Shown: positions 17,230-27,379 of the stretch, in pieces
Numbering within the stretch: position 1 is the stretch's first letter
Layout: every line of letters starts with the position of its first letter
Assembly: GCF_947488565.1 (NCBI RefSeq)
Contig: NZ_CANKZC010000002.1
Span: forward strand, 496,001-560,000
Direction of reading: 5' to 3'
Length of the DNA stretch: 64,000 nucleotides
Source of the DNA: an uncultured Psychrobacter sp.
Lineage (GTDB): Bacteria; Pseudomonadota; Gammaproteobacteria; Pseudomonadales; Moraxellaceae
The notes under the pieces: generated by a model
Told to the model about the DNA's origin: nothing
Database searches by the model: none
What the model saw: the letters and a program-made list of their open reading frames with translations, nothing else
Translations under genes and position numbers: made by a program

Positions 17230-17754
17230 TTAAGACAATGCTTTATCAATAGCTTCAACAAAATTATCAATATCATCTGGGTTGCGAGAGGTAATTAAAT
17301 TACCATCAATCTGTACTGTTGTATCGATAAAATTTGCCCCAGCATTTTCTAAATCTGTTTGCAATGAGTGATAAGCGGTCAACTTTTTACCCTTTGCGAT
17401 ACCTGTATTGATAAGCACCCAAGGCGCATGACAAATAACTGCCAGTGGTTTATCTGCTTTATAAACAGTATTGATGATACTGTGCGCCTCTGCATTGCCA
17501 CGGATAGTGTCAGCATTGACAGTTCCGCCTGGTAGTACCAATGCATCGTAGTTAGCTGCGTTTGCATCACTTGCAAAGATATCAGCGGTAAAAGTATCAC
17601 CTTTATTGACGTCCTGTTTCATTGCTTGAACGTCTTTATCTTTATTAGTCGTAATCAATATCGTTTTATAACCTTTATCTTTTAACTGGTTATTCACGTC
17701 TTCATATTCTGCTTGCTCAAAATTATTGTGCAATAAAAAAGCGACAGTTTTCAT
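17230..17754 (-). CDS. DJ-1/PfpI family protein
   Basis: A 174-residue class I glutamine-amidotransferase-like protein. The nucleophile elbow is AVICHAPWVLI (Cys near residue 110, followed by His), and the conserved ALVLPGGTVNAD block precedes it. Members include the stress proteins YhbO/PfpI, reported as glyoxalase/deglycase or chaperone-like. Length matches YhbO (about 172). It is cytoplasmic and monocistronic. The nearby tiny acidic proteins and this gene may form a stress-response patch, inferred from position only. Confidence 0.9.
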   Translation of the reverse strand: MKTVAFLLHNNFEQAEYEDVNNQLKDKGYKTILITTNKDKDVQAMKQDVNKGDTFTADIFASDANAANYDALVLPGGTVNADTIRGNAEAHSIINTVYKADKPLAVICHAPWVLINTGIAKGKKLTAYHSLQTDLENAGANFIDTTVQIDGNLITSRNPDDIDNFVEAIDKALS

Positions 17755-18165
17755 ATTATTCCTTATTTAACGATTGGGAATTTATGTGAGTAAATTAATT
17801 AATATCTCTATTCATCATAAGTTTTTATTGTTATTAAATATTTTTTATTGTTCATCATCAATGATCTGTTAATCGTCCATGCACTGTTAAAGCTATTACC
17901 TGTTATATTTTTTATATGAGGCACTTCCCATAAGATGTCTTTATTATCAGATTAAATTTTTGTTTTTATAGATTAATTTTACCATTGAGCTTTATTATTT
18001 TATTTGTCCTTCCCTGTCACTTTCCTTAGCTGACTTAACTAATGTACAAAAAAAACAGGTTTCACCATAGGCGAAACCTGCAATAAAATGTGACGATATG
18101 TGATTAATGTAAACTGTTAGTAAGCTGATCAGAAATTGCCTATATAACAGTTTAGAAAAATAAAC
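17755..18165. other. Intergenic region, 411 bp
   Basis: It contains the truB terminator at 18048–18081 and the upstream region of the PfpI-type gene. The rest is AT-rich without a coding frame. Confidence 0.5.
18048..18081 (-). terminator. truB terminator
   Basis: CAGGTTTCG and a matching GAAACCTG form the stem on the minus strand, followed by eight T. It lies about 85 bp after truB and ends the rimP-to-truB block. Confidence 0.88.
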
Positions 18166-19236
18166 TTAGCGTTGAATCAACTTCTTTGGTTGCAACCGTC
18201 CATTGAGACTAATGGCACCTAAGCCCAAAAACTGACCTTGCTCATTTATTAAACGAATATCTATGGGGGTCTCATACGTTAACAGTTGTGCGCTAGTAGT
18301 GTCTTTAGCGGTAGCAGAGTTACCTTTGTCGATATGGCTAGACGACTGGTTATCTATCCTATCTAAAATATAATTCTTAATCTGGTCTGTCAATTGTTCA
18401 GATACGTTTAAGCGTTGACCCATATGGATACGCTTACACTGCTCAGTCGTCAATGTCAGCTTCATATCGATATCAATACAAGCATCCACTGGCATCAACT
18501 GTGCTTGGCGATTATCCAATGCTTGTTCTTCTAATGCAGCCAAGCTAAGTGCATTATCGATATTGAATTTACCGACTTGCAAGCGCCGCAGTGCTATCAG
18601 ATGCCCTAATGTACCCAGTGCTTTAGCGATGTCTTCACCAAGCACCCGTACATAGGTGCCTTTGGTGCAAGTAACCGTTAACTGTATTTGTTCATTATCA
18701 AGTGCTTTTAAATCAATTGACTTGGTGACGATATCTCTTGGTAAACGCTCTACTTCGATACCAGCCCGTGCATACTCATAAAGTTTTTTGCCGTCTTTTT
18801 TTAGCGCCGAATACATGGGTGGTATTTGCTGCTGAGCGCCCAAAAACTGCTGGGCGATTTTTTCTAACGCTACCTCATCAAACTTCGGTACAGACACTGT
18901 TTTAACAATCTGACCCTCCGCATCACCAGTATCAGTCTGACTACCAAGCAAGATAGTCGCTTGATAAGTTTTATCGGCATCCAATTGATAGTGGCTAAAT
19001 TTGGTAGCCTCACCCAGACAGACAGGTAACAAGCCAGTGGCCATGGGATCAAGCGTACCAGTATGACCCGCTTTTTTACTATTATGGTTTGGCGATTTAA
19101 AAAGATATTTTACTTTCGATACCACTTGCTGTGATGTCATACCATAAGGCTTATCTATTAAAATAACCCCTGAGACTTTTATTTTATCAGGTACTATTTT
19201 AGCTTTCTTATCAATTTGCTCAGGCGCTATAGACAT
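18166..19236 (-). CDS. truB: tRNA pseudouridine(55) synthase
   Basis: A 356-residue enzyme that makes pseudouridine 55 in the T-loop of tRNAs and also acts as a tRNA chaperone. The catalytic motif GHTGTLDPMATGLLP holds Asp63, and KVSGVILIDKPYGMTS marks the N-terminus. It is about 40 residues longer than E. coli TruB through an N-terminal extension and a Ser/Thr/Asp-rich insert near residues 295–325, just before the C-terminal PUA-like end. It lies 9 bp after rbfA, in the usual order. Confidence 0.97.
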   Translation of the reverse strand: MSIAPEQIDKKAKIVPDKIKVSGVILIDKPYGMTSQQVVSKVKYLFKSPNHNSKKAGHTGTLDPMATGLLPVCLGEATKFSHYQLDADKTYQATILLGSQTDTGDAEGQIVKTVSVPKFDEVALEKIAQQFLGAQQQIPPMYSALKKDGKKLYEYARAGIEVERLPRDIVTKSIDLKALDNEQIQLTVTCTKGTYVRVLGEDIAKALGTLGHLIALRRLQVGKFNIDNALSLAALEEQALDNRQAQLMPVDACIDIDMKLTLTTEQCKRIHMGQRLNVSEQLTDQIKNYILDRIDNQSSSHIDKGNSATAKDTTSAQLLTYETPIDIRLINEQGQFLGLGAISLNGRLQPKKLIQR

Positions 19237-19245
19237 AATAATAAT

Positions 19246-19635
19246 TTACTCGTCATTCTCGTTTTGTTCAGTTTTACTGACGGCCTGATTGATTAAATCC
19301 ATCATATAATTTCCGCGCGCAGTCACTTCATCATAATGAAAACGCAAACGTGGCGTAGTACGCGTTTTTAAACTATGGCTAAGCTCAGTACGCAAAAACC
19401 CTGCCGCCTTATTAAGAACTTCTATGCTTTGCTCATGATTGGTTTTAGTCATGGCATCATTGAGCTCAGGCTCCATAATAGTGACGTACACATCAGCATA
19501 ACCCAAATCTGGACTGACCTTCACACTAGAGATGGTTACAAAGCCCGTCAAACGCGGATCATTGACCTCGTCACGAATTAGCACTGCAAGCTCACGCTGT
19601 ATCTGATCTGATAAGCGTTGTAAACGTTGATTCAT
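19246..19635 (-). CDS. rbfA: Ribosome-binding factor A
   Basis: A 129-residue KH-like protein required for late 30S maturation and cold adaptation. It shows RLSDQIQRELAVLIRDEVND near the N-terminus, VTISSVKVSPDLGYADVYVT in the core and PRLRFHYDE near the end, as in the family. It sits between infB and truB. Cold induction is known for RbfA in E. coli and fits a psychrotolerant host, but no cold-shock element was identified here. Confidence 0.97.
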   Translation of the reverse strand: MNQRLQRLSDQIQRELAVLIRDEVNDPRLTGFVTISSVKVSPDLGYADVYVTIMEPELNDAMTKTNHEQSIEVLNKAAGFLRTELSHSLKTRTTPRLRFHYDEVTARGNYMMDLINQAVSKTEQNENDE

Positions 19636-19696
19636 TTTATTATCCTACTTTTCAATAATATTTTAAAAATAGCTTTTAATAGCAGAAATATACGAT

Positions 19697-19733
19697 AAAA
19701 AAGGCCTACCAGGATGATCCTGTTAGACCTTAA
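19697..19733 (-). terminator. Hairpin with T run between infB and rbfA
   Basis: A long imperfect stem (AAGGTCTAACAGGAT with ATCCTGGTAGGCCTT on the minus strand) is followed by TTTTTT. It lies 50 bp downstream of infB and 60 bp upstream of rbfA, which are normally cotranscribed. It could end infB transcripts, attenuate rbfA–truB, or be read through with NusA or antitermination. Confidence 0.8.
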
Positions 19734-19784
19734 TACATCGTTATATCAATACTCTAAGTTCTAACGAATAAAAATACAATATGA

Positions 19785-22517
19785 TTAAATTGTACGTTCA
19801 AACTGTTGAATTTCAAAGACTTCAATCTTATCACCAGCTTCGACATCATAACCACGAACGGCAAGACCACATTCCATGCCAGTACGCACTTCATTAACGT
19901 CTTCTTTGTAACGGCGTAGCGACTGTAACTGTCCAGTGAAGATAACTTTGTCATCACGTAATACGCGAATTGGCTTATTACGATAAACAGTCCCTTCAAC
20001 CACCATACAACCAGCAGCAGCACCAAATTTGCTAGAACGGAATACTTCACGAACTTCTGCAATACCAAGAATCTTCTCACGATGTTCAGGAGCAAGCAAG
20101 CCACTCATCGCAGCTTTTACATCGTCAATCAAGCCATAGATTACGCTGTAATAACGTATATCCATGTTGGCAGTATCTGCTTTACGGCGTGCAGTTGCAT
20201 CTGCGCGAACATTGAAGCCCAATAATACAGCTTCACTTGATTCTGCAAGCGTGACATCAGACTCAGAAATTGGACCAACACCTGAGCTAATCACTCGTAC
20301 TTTAACTTCATCGGTGGACAGCTCATTTAGTGCAGCTAGTAAGGCTTCGAGTGAACCACGTACGTCAGTTTTTAGTACGATATTTAAGAATGACACATCG
20401 CCTTGTTCCATCTGATCAAACATGCTTTCTAAACGCATGGCATTTTGACGTTCAAGTTGACGCTCACGCTCACGGTTGGTTCTAAAATCTGCAACTTCAC
20501 GTGCTTTTTTCTCGTCTGTTACGACTAAGAATTCGCTACCAGCTGCTGGCGTTTCAGGTAAGCCTAGGATTTCGACCGGTATAGAAGGACCTGCTGACTG
20601 TACACGTTTACCATGTTCATCCGTTATCGCACGCACTTTACCGTAATGCTCACCAGCTAGCACTAGATCACCCTGTTTAAGTGTGCCTTTCTTGACCAAT
20701 ACACTAACAACAGGACCACGACCTTTTTCAAGTTTTGACTCAATGACCACACCTTGTGCAGCACCATCTAATGGCGCTTCTAGCTCCATTAGTTCAGCCT
20801 GTAAGCTAATATATTCTAAAAGATCATCAATGCCTTCACCGGTCTTGGCTGAAATACGAGCCATTGGTGTATCACCGCCCCAATCTTCTGAGACCACTTC
20901 TTTTGTAGTTAACTCATTAAGGACGCGATCAGGATCAGCACCTGGCTTATCCATTTTATTGATAGCTACGATTAAAGGTGTACCAGCAGCGCGCGCATGA
21001 TCAATTGCTTCTTCTGTCTGCGGCATCATGCCATCATCCGCTGCCACAACCAATACTACAATATCAGTAGCTTGCGCACCACGTGATCGCATAGCGCTAA
21101 AGGCTGCGTGACCTGGAGTATCAAGGAAAGTAATAACGCCACGTTCCGTCTCTACATGATAAGCACCAATATGTTGGGTAATACCACCTGCTTCACCTGT
21201 GGCGACCTTCGTTTCACGAATCTTATCAAGTAACGAGGTTTTACCATGGTCAACATGACCCATAATAGTAACCACTGGTGGCCGCGTTTGTACATTACTG
21301 CTGCGCTCATCAACGGCATCGTGAAGATCATCTTCAACTTTAGTATCACTAACAGGCACTGGATTATGTCCCATTTCTTCAACGATTAAGCTGGCTGTTG
21401 CTTGGTCAATCGTATCTGATTCTCGAGCCATTTCACCCATTTTCATCAGCAGTTTAGTAACTTCGCGTGCTTTGACCGCCATACGCTGAGCCAAGTCTGC
21501 GACAGTAATATGTTCACTAATCTCTACATCATAGACAATCTTTTCGAGCGGCTTTTCAAACTTATGCTGCGACGCTTGAGAGGAGCGTAAACCATTTTTG
21601 GTATTTTTGATTTCACGTTCGCTTTGATTTTTACGGCGACGTCCACGAGTACCTGTACTATTCGCTCCTCGTTTGATCTCACGGCGCTCTTTTTCAAACG
21701 ATTCTTCTAATGCGTCCCCAACCAACCCTTCGGCCAACGGCTCGTCCTTGCGGACTTCAGTCGCAGGTTCACGGTCAGTATATTTACCAGCCATCTTACG
21801 CATCTGCTCAAGGGTACGCTTTTGCGCTTCTTCAGCTTGTACGCGACGTGTTTCGCTCTCAATTTGACGTAAACGCTCTTCTTCTTTCTCACGTGCTTCA
21901 CGAACTTTACGTTCAGCAGCTGTTTCAGTCTTTGGCTTAGTAGCAGCAACTTTTTTCTTTTCTTTCTCTTTTTCTTTAGGTTTAACTTCAACGGTAGCTT
22001 TGCCGCCTTTTTTGACTACGACTGAGGTAGATACTTCCTCACCTTTGCCTTCTGAGCTTTTACTTGAACCAAGACTTGCCCGCATAGCAGCTAGGGTAGC
22101 CGCTTGACGCTCTTCTGATTTTTTCTTAGTGGCATCACGCTCTTCAGCTTCTTTAGCCGCACGTGCTTGTGCCTCAATCATCGCCTGTTCACGGGCAGCC
22201 AATTCTTCTGCCATTTTTTCTGGATTCGGCTTATCAAACACTTTCTTTTTACGTACTTCAACATTGACGCTCTTAGATTTACCTGAAGAGCCCGTCACGC
22301 GCGCAGTACTGGTCGTTTTAGATTTAAGACTAATACGACGTTTTTCTTGCTGTCCGTGACTTTGTTTTAAATACGTTACCAATTTTTCTTGCTCAAGTTC
22401 GGTGACTGAGTCATCCTCCCCGCGAGCAGGTAGCCCAGCATCCTGGAGTTGCTGCTGTACAGCACCGACGGTTTTGCCTACCATTTCTGCCAGTTCTTTG
22501 ACGGTCTTATCTGCCAT
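19785..22517 (-). CDS. infB: Translation initiation factor IF-2
   Basis: A 910-residue GTPase that brings fMet-tRNA to the 30S subunit and promotes subunit joining. An IF2N domain (about 1–52) is followed by a long charged linker (about 60–330, with Lys/Glu runs), a second IF2N domain (about 333–385), and the G domain starting near residue 415 ([20 protein letters not shown]). Domains II–IV follow, ending in the fMet-binding C2 region ([20 protein letters not shown]). Size is close to E. coli IF2-alpha (890). It follows nusA. Confidence 0.98.
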   Translation of the reverse strand: MADKTVKELAEMVGKTVGAVQQQLQDAGLPARGEDDSVTELEQEKLVTYLKQSHGQQEKRRISLKSKTTSTARVTGSSGKSKSVNVEVRKKKVFDKPNPEKMAEELAAREQAMIEAQARAAKEAEERDATKKKSEERQAATLAAMRASLGSSKSSEGKGEEVSTSVVVKKGGKATVEVKPKEKEKEKKKVAATKPKTETAAERKVREAREKEEERLRQIESETRRVQAEEAQKRTLEQMRKMAGKYTDREPATEVRKDEPLAEGLVGDALEESFEKERREIKRGANSTGTRGRRRKNQSEREIKNTKNGLRSSQASQHKFEKPLEKIVYDVEISEHITVADLAQRMAVKAREVTKLLMKMGEMARESDTIDQATASLIVEEMGHNPVPVSDTKVEDDLHDAVDERSSNVQTRPPVVTIMGHVDHGKTSLLDKIRETKVATGEAGGITQHIGAYHVETERGVITFLDTPGHAAFSAMRSRGAQATDIVVLVVAADDGMMPQTEEAIDHARAAGTPLIVAINKMDKPGADPDRVLNELTTKEVVSEDWGGDTPMARISAKTGEGIDDLLEYISLQAELMELEAPLDGAAQGVVIESKLEKGRGPVVSVLVKKGTLKQGDLVLAGEHYGKVRAITDEHGKRVQSAGPSIPVEILGLPETPAAGSEFLVVTDEKKAREVADFRTNRERERQLERQNAMRLESMFDQMEQGDVSFLNIVLKTDVRGSLEALLAALNELSTDEVKVRVISSGVGPISESDVTLAESSEAVLLGFNVRADATARRKADTANMDIRYYSVIYGLIDDVKAAMSGLLAPEHREKILGIAEVREVFRSSKFGAAAGCMVVEGTVYRNKPIRVLRDDKVIFTGQLQSLRRYKEDVNEVRTGMECGLAVRGYDVEAGDKIEVFEIQQFERTI

Positions 22518-22708
22518 TTATTATCACCTACTGTCTATTATTTGCTATTTGTTCAATTCAGTTGTTGGCTACAAATGATTGCGTTTTGACCAAAACAGAT
22601 ATTATTTAATATAATTGGATGTTGTATAAGTATGTTAAATATCAATCTTTTATTGGCCTTTCATTATTAATAGCATACCACCAAAAGACAGCGATATGCA
22701 GTTAACAC

Positions 22709-24193
22709 CTATTCATCGAACCAAGATTCCCGAGCCTTCATGATAAGCTTGCCTGCTGTTTCAGCATCTAAACCTTCAATATCTTCTAAATCAAAAACTG
22801 CTTGTTCAGCCAGATCGTCAACGGTAATAATGTCTTTTTGAGCCATTTTATAAGCCCAACTGACTGTCATACCCTCAAGATCCTGCAATTCTTGACTCGG
22901 CTCTTTCATGTTTTGCTGTTTAAATAATTCATCTGCAATGACTACTTCTTTAGCACGTTCTTGAATCATATCAATTGCTTCATCGTCTAACCCTTCAATA
23001 TCGTAGAAGGTCTCGACAGGTACATATGCTACTTCTTCAATACTCGTAAAGCCTATGTCAACCAAAGCTTGGGCAAGGTCCTGATCTACTTCTAAACGCT
23101 CATAGAACAATTCAATAAATGCCTTGCTTTCGTTTTCTTGACGCTGTTGATACTCTTCTTCTAGCATCATGTTCAACTTATAACCAGTCAACTCTGAAGC
23201 CAAACGTACGTTTTGTCCTTGCGAACCAATGGCACGCGCAAGCTGATCATTGGTACTAAAGATAATATCTGCTGTCTGGGTGTCTTCATCTAAAATGATA
23301 CTGCTGACGTCTGCAGGTTCAAGTGCACTGATAATATATTGTGCAGGATCGTCTGACCATACTACGACATCGATACGTTCTCCATCAAGCTCCTGCTGTA
23401 CTGCTTGAATACGTGTACCACGCATACCAATACATGCACCCACTGGATCAATACGATGATCATTAGTCTTAACGGATATTTTAGCACGAGTACCTGGTAG
23501 GCGAGCGACATTACGAATCTCAATAATTTGCTCTGCGATTTCGGGTACTTCCTTTTGCATTAACGCTGAAAGCATTTCAGGATGCGTACGCGATAATAGT
23601 AGCTGTGCACCGCGATTTTCACGATTCACATGATACAAGATAGCATTAATACGTGATTTAACGCGTAGCTGCTCACGCGGTAGCATATGATCTCGTGCTA
23701 AATAGCCTTCTGCATTGTCGCCTAAATCAATAATATAACCGTCGCGCGTCTGCTTTTTAACTTCGCCATACATCATCTCACCAATACGTGGCTCAAAAGC
23801 ATCTGCCACTAAGGCACGCTCAGCTTCACGGATTTTTTGGATGATTACCTGCTTTGCTTGAGTCGCTGCGATACGCCCAAATTCAATCGACTCAATCTGC
23901 TCTTCCTTTACATCCCCGATCGACCATTCTTCTTGATCAAGGTCAGTAATAGCAAGCTGACAAGCTGGCATTTCATGGTCTTCATCAGCAACCACTGTCC
24001 AATAACGATAAGTATCATAATCGCCAGTAGTACGATCGATAGCCACTCGTACTGCTACTTCCGGTTGTTCGGTATATACTTTTTTCTTAGTCGATACTAC
24101 TAAAGCGTCTTCTATGGCTTCAAATATATCTTCAGGGTTTAGGCCTTTTTCATTACTGACGGTTTCAACTACCGTTAAGATTTCACGACTCAT
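22709..24193 (-). CDS. nusA: Transcription termination/antitermination factor NusA
   Basis: A 494-residue RNA polymerase-associated factor controlling pausing, termination and antitermination. It has an N-terminal RNAP-binding domain (about 1–125), an S1 domain (about 130–200, YGEVKKQTRDGYIIDLGDNA), KH1 and KH2 (about 200–345, with VGACIGMRGTRIQAV and AIGSQGQNVRLASELTG) and two acidic helix-hairpin-helix repeats at the C-terminus as in other gammaproteobacteria. Length equals E. coli NusA (495). It lies between rimP and infB. Confidence 0.98.
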   Translation of the reverse strand: MSREILTVVETVSNEKGLNPEDIFEAIEDALVVSTKKKVYTEQPEVAVRVAIDRTTGDYDTYRYWTVVADEDHEMPACQLAITDLDQEEWSIGDVKEEQIESIEFGRIAATQAKQVIIQKIREAERALVADAFEPRIGEMMYGEVKKQTRDGYIIDLGDNAEGYLARDHMLPREQLRVKSRINAILYHVNRENRGAQLLLSRTHPEMLSALMQKEVPEIAEQIIEIRNVARLPGTRAKISVKTNDHRIDPVGACIGMRGTRIQAVQQELDGERIDVVVWSDDPAQYIISALEPADVSSIILDEDTQTADIIFSTNDQLARAIGSQGQNVRLASELTGYKLNMMLEEEYQQRQENESKAFIELFYERLEVDQDLAQALVDIGFTSIEEVAYVPVETFYDIEGLDDEAIDMIQERAKEVVIADELFKQQNMKEPSQELQDLEGMTVSWAYKMAQKDIITVDDLAEQAVFDLEDIEGLDAETAGKLIMKARESWFDE

Positions 24194-24288
24194 GCTATAC
24201 CAGTCCTATACTTACTTAAATTTCATAATTTGTGTATTGACGTTATGTTGCTAAAGTAAACCATACGTTATCTAAGTTTTTTACAACA

Positions 24289-24789
24289 TTAAGCGTCTTC
24301 AAAAACGAGATTGGCCTTGTCGATATTACTAAAAGTAATCTCGAACTGCTCATTATCAGTAGCAGTAAGAATCAACGAGGTAGCACCCATACTATCTAGG
24401 TTACCCGTTACTTTTCGTCGTTTTTTGTCCCCTTGCCCTATTGCTTGGATCAGACGCAAACTAACCGTTTGACCGATATAGTCTCGCATTTGCTCTTCTG
24501 AGAAGAACGCACGATCAAACCCTGGCGATGATACTTCTAAAATATACTCACCCGCAATAGGATCATGTACTTCAAGAATACCACTCACTTGATGGTTGAC
24601 TGCGGCACAGTCCTCAATAGTTACCTGTTTGTCTTGCGCTTGCTCTTCTGGTAGCGACTCGATATAAATACGCAATAAAGAACGACGTCCCTGTGGTACG
24701 AACTCTACGCCCCACAAAGCTACATCACATGCCGCTACTGCAGGAGCAATAATATTGGTCAATTCTTCAACTTTGGTAGAAAGTTTCAT
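24289..24789 (-). CDS. rimP: Ribosome maturation factor RimP
   Basis: A 166-residue two-domain protein needed for 30S maturation. It shows the conserved LWGVEFVPQGRRSLLRIYIE, the central HEVDP-like stretch EVHDPIAGEYILEVSSPG and DRAFF, and a C-terminal SH3-like domain. It is the first protein gene of the nusA–infB block, 95 bp before nusA, and lies downstream of the initiator tRNA gene, as in E. coli. Confidence 0.97.
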   Translation of the reverse strand: MKLSTKVEELTNIIAPAVAACDVALWGVEFVPQGRRSLLRIYIESLPEEQAQDKQVTIEDCAAVNHQVSGILEVHDPIAGEYILEVSSPGFDRAFFSEEQMRDYIGQTVSLRLIQAIGQGDKKRRKVTGNLDSMGATSLILTATDNEQFEITFSNIDKANLVFEDA

Positions 24790-25232
24790 AATTTGTTTAT
24801 AGTTTCCTATTTACTGGTGTACAAAACTTAAAGCGTCTTTTTATATTTTATGAGCAACGTTTAAGAATAACACTGTAATCGTTATATCTTTTTGCAGCTA
24901 AACTAAAGTGTATGACTTTGAATATTGAGTCCAAGCCTCGTATCGTCTTGTACTTATAAAATAACACAGATTATAGACGTTGGATTAAGGCTGTACATTC
25001 TAATAGAATACACAAACCCAAAACATCACTGAGAGAGTATGAAATAAAAGGTATTGCCGCTTATAAAGCCCTGCACAATTAACCGATATTACTTTACTCT
25101 ATAAAAATAGAGCTTAGCATAAGTAGGATAAATACCGTGATAACACAGACTCTCAGATACAAAAAAACCCACAAACATAATGGTGGGCTTATTGCAACTG
25201 ACAATTTAGTGTACAAAAATCAGTATTGAAAG
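24790..25232. other. Region between rimP and tRNA-fMet, 443 bp
   Basis: It contains the terminator of the tRNA unit (25161–25190) and, to its left, about 370 bp that must hold the rimP promoter. No coding frame or further RNA gene was recognised. Confidence 0.5.
25161..25190 (-). terminator. Terminator after the tRNA-fMet gene
   Basis: GCCCAC pairs with GTGGGT on the minus strand around a 9-nt loop, followed by seven T. It lies 43 bp beyond the tRNA 3' end and separates the tRNAs from rimP. Confidence 0.8.
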
Positions 25233-25309
<77 letters not shown>

Positions 25310-25431
25310 TCAATTTAGAATGCACATTGTAGGCGAGTTTTATAGACTTGTCAATCTTTATTTAAAATAAATTTAAACTAAAAATTTTAACTCTATAACA
25401 ATCCACTCAGCACCACGTGCTGCAAAAAAGT

Positions 25432-25516
25432 TGGTGCGATTGGGGGGACTTGAACCCCCACAGCTTGCGCTACCACCCCCTCAAGATGGCGTGTCTACCA
25501 ATTCCACCACAATCGC
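25432..25516 (-). tRNA. tRNA-Leu (GAG)
   Basis: An 85-nt class II tRNA with a long variable arm, encoded CCA, acceptor stem GCGATTG/CAATCGC and anticodon GAG in the loop TTGAGGG. It reads CUC and CUU codons. Placement between secG and the initiator tRNA reproduces the E. coli secG–leuU–metY order. Confidence 0.95.
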
Positions 25517-25728
25517 TTATAGTCGTTTATAACTATAACTTTTTTACTTCTCTGTTTTTAAGCAGCTTTTTTCAAAGTCATGAGGATAACAATGAGGAGT
25601 AATACATGTAGCCGTATAAAAACAGACGAGCATTGTAAAACTAACCCAAAGAAATAGCAAGGATGACTATAAAAAACTTGCCTACTATTGCTCTTTGCAG
25701 GTTAGGTTGTTATGAGTTAGCTCATTCA

Positions 25729-26037
25729 TTACTCAGGATTTTGCGTCAAAGGACGCGGCGTTTGCGGCGCTGAAACTGGAGCATCTAAACGAAACTGGTC
25801 TTCAGCCTGCTCACGCGCGTTTACCGCAAGAACCATACTGGTTATAAAGAAAATAACAGTCAATACTGCAGTGGCACGTGTCAAAAAGTTTGCCGTGCCT
25901 GCTGCACCAAACACGGTCCCAGAAGAGCCAGCACCAAAAGAGGCTCCAGCATCTGCTCCTTTGCCATGCTGTATCAAAATCAAGCCAATCATGGCAATCG
26001 CCACGATGATATGCAGGGCTAATATAAACGTAAACAT
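25729..26037 (-). CDS. secG: Preprotein translocase subunit SecG
   Basis: A 102-residue inner-membrane subunit of the SecYEG channel. It has two hydrophobic segments (about 3–22 and 50–72) joined by the conserved loop QHGKGADAGASFGAGSSGTVFG, and a short polar tail. The ATG at 26037, preceded by GAGG, is preferred over an upstream ATG at 26082 because SecG begins right at the first membrane helix. It follows tpiA, a common gammaproteobacterial arrangement. Confidence 0.96.
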   Translation of the reverse strand: MFTFILALHIIVAIAMIGLILIQHGKGADAGASFGAGSSGTVFGAAGTANFLTRATAVLTVIFFITSMVLAVNAREQAEDQFRLDAPVSAPQTPRPLTQNPE

Positions 26038-26244
26038 GGTGGCCTCTTTTGCCGACAAATAACGAAAGTTAACTCTTAACATTTAGCACTATGATCATAG
26101 GACTATAGGAAGATTTAACTATAATAAGAATAAATAAGGCGCATTGTACACGATTGCAAGGGCACTGTTAAACCCACTTTTTATGACTCATAAACGCTTT
26201 TTGCTCAATACTTATTTTTAATAAGCAAACTTAGTGGTTAATTG

Positions 26245-27060
26245 TTATAAAGTCTGTTTGTTTTTAGCTTGGCTAAAAGCGTGAGCAATCGCCAAAAAAC
26301 TCTCTGCTTTTAGGGATGCACCGCCAACCAGTGCTCCATCTATCATAGGGCTGGCCGCAAAGCTATCAGCATTATCTTTGTTGACGCTGCCGCCGTATAA
26401 AACCGTCGTTGCAGGTAGCGTTGTATCAAAGCTTGCGACTGTTTCTTTAATATGCTGATGAGTCGCCTCTACTTCCATCACTGTTGGGACCTTGCCTGTA
26501 CCAATCGCCCAAACAGGTTCATAAGCGATAATCAAACGCTCCGCTAGTCTTTGAACAAGTTCAGGCGCTTGCTCTTTACTTTTAATAAGTAAGTCCTTTA
26601 TTACAGCTAGTTGATCATCTAATGCACTAAAGGTTTGCTGATTATCGTATTGAGTTTGCGTTTCACCGATACAGTACACCACGCCTAAGCCTTGCGTAAA
26701 AGCATGGCTCAGTTTTTCTAACAGACTCTCATGAGACTCTTGGTAATATTGGCGACGCTCAGAGTGCCCGAGTATCGTCCATGTCGCGCCTGCATCAGCG
26801 ATTTGCTGTGCTGAACAATCACCAGTATAAGCCCCGCTACTATCACTAAGCGCACTGATATCTTGAGCAGCAGTGAGTATAGCGGTGTTTTGCAAGCGTG
26901 CGCTCACATTTGCTAAGTGGATACAGCTAGGTGCTACCATTAACTGACAACCATTACTGACAGTATCATCAGCAGTCGTTAATAACGTGTCTAACAGTGT
27001 ATTAACGTCTTTAGTCGTTGCTGGATTTTGTTTCCAATTGCCAATTACCCAAGCTTGCAT
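26245..27060 (-). CDS. tpiA: Triose-phosphate isomerase
   Basis: A 271-residue TIM-barrel glycolytic enzyme that interconverts dihydroxyacetone phosphate and glyceraldehyde 3-phosphate. Active-site residues are visible: Lys10 in GNWKQN, His in TILGHSERR (about 97), Glu in [12 protein letters not shown] (about 178), and the phosphate-binding LYGGSV and GALVGGASL loops. It is slightly longer than the usual 250–255. It is upstream of secG on the same strand. Confidence 0.97.
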   Translation of the reverse strand: MQAWVIGNWKQNPATTKDVNTLLDTLLTTADDTVSNGCQLMVAPSCIHLANVSARLQNTAILTAAQDISALSDSSGAYTGDCSAQQIADAGATWTILGHSERRQYYQESHESLLEKLSHAFTQGLGVVYCIGETQTQYDNQQTFSALDDQLAVIKDLLIKSKEQAPELVQRLAERLIIAYEPVWAIGTGKVPTVMEVEATHQHIKETVASFDTTLPATTVLYGGSVNKDNADSFAASPMIDGALVGGASLKAESFLAIAHAFSQAKNKQTL

Positions 27061-27379
27061 GGTTTATCTACCTTCTATCATTCGTCGTTGTCGATGTGGC
27101 TGATACGCGCGTAAGTATAGCAAAAATTCATCTGCTACTGTTATAAGTGTCGTTATTGTTCTATAAGCTCTGACTTTTTACAGTCATAAAACTTTATATG
27201 CTTTTAAAGCTGACATGTAAACTGTCATGTTTCTTGCATATATTCACTATCGTTCTATTAAACCAGAGTATAAGTCACGATTCATAAGCTTGCTTTGCTT
27301 ATCGATATCGAAATAAAAAATAATTCTAAGACTAGCACTCATAGATTTGCCATATATGCAGTATTAAGGAGAAAGCGTC
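27061..27379. other. Divergent region between tpiA and pilB
   Basis: This 319-bp spacer holds the tpiA and pilB promoters. A strong ribosome binding site (AAGGAG) precedes pilB. Otherwise AT-rich, with no other recognisable element. Confidence 0.5.
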
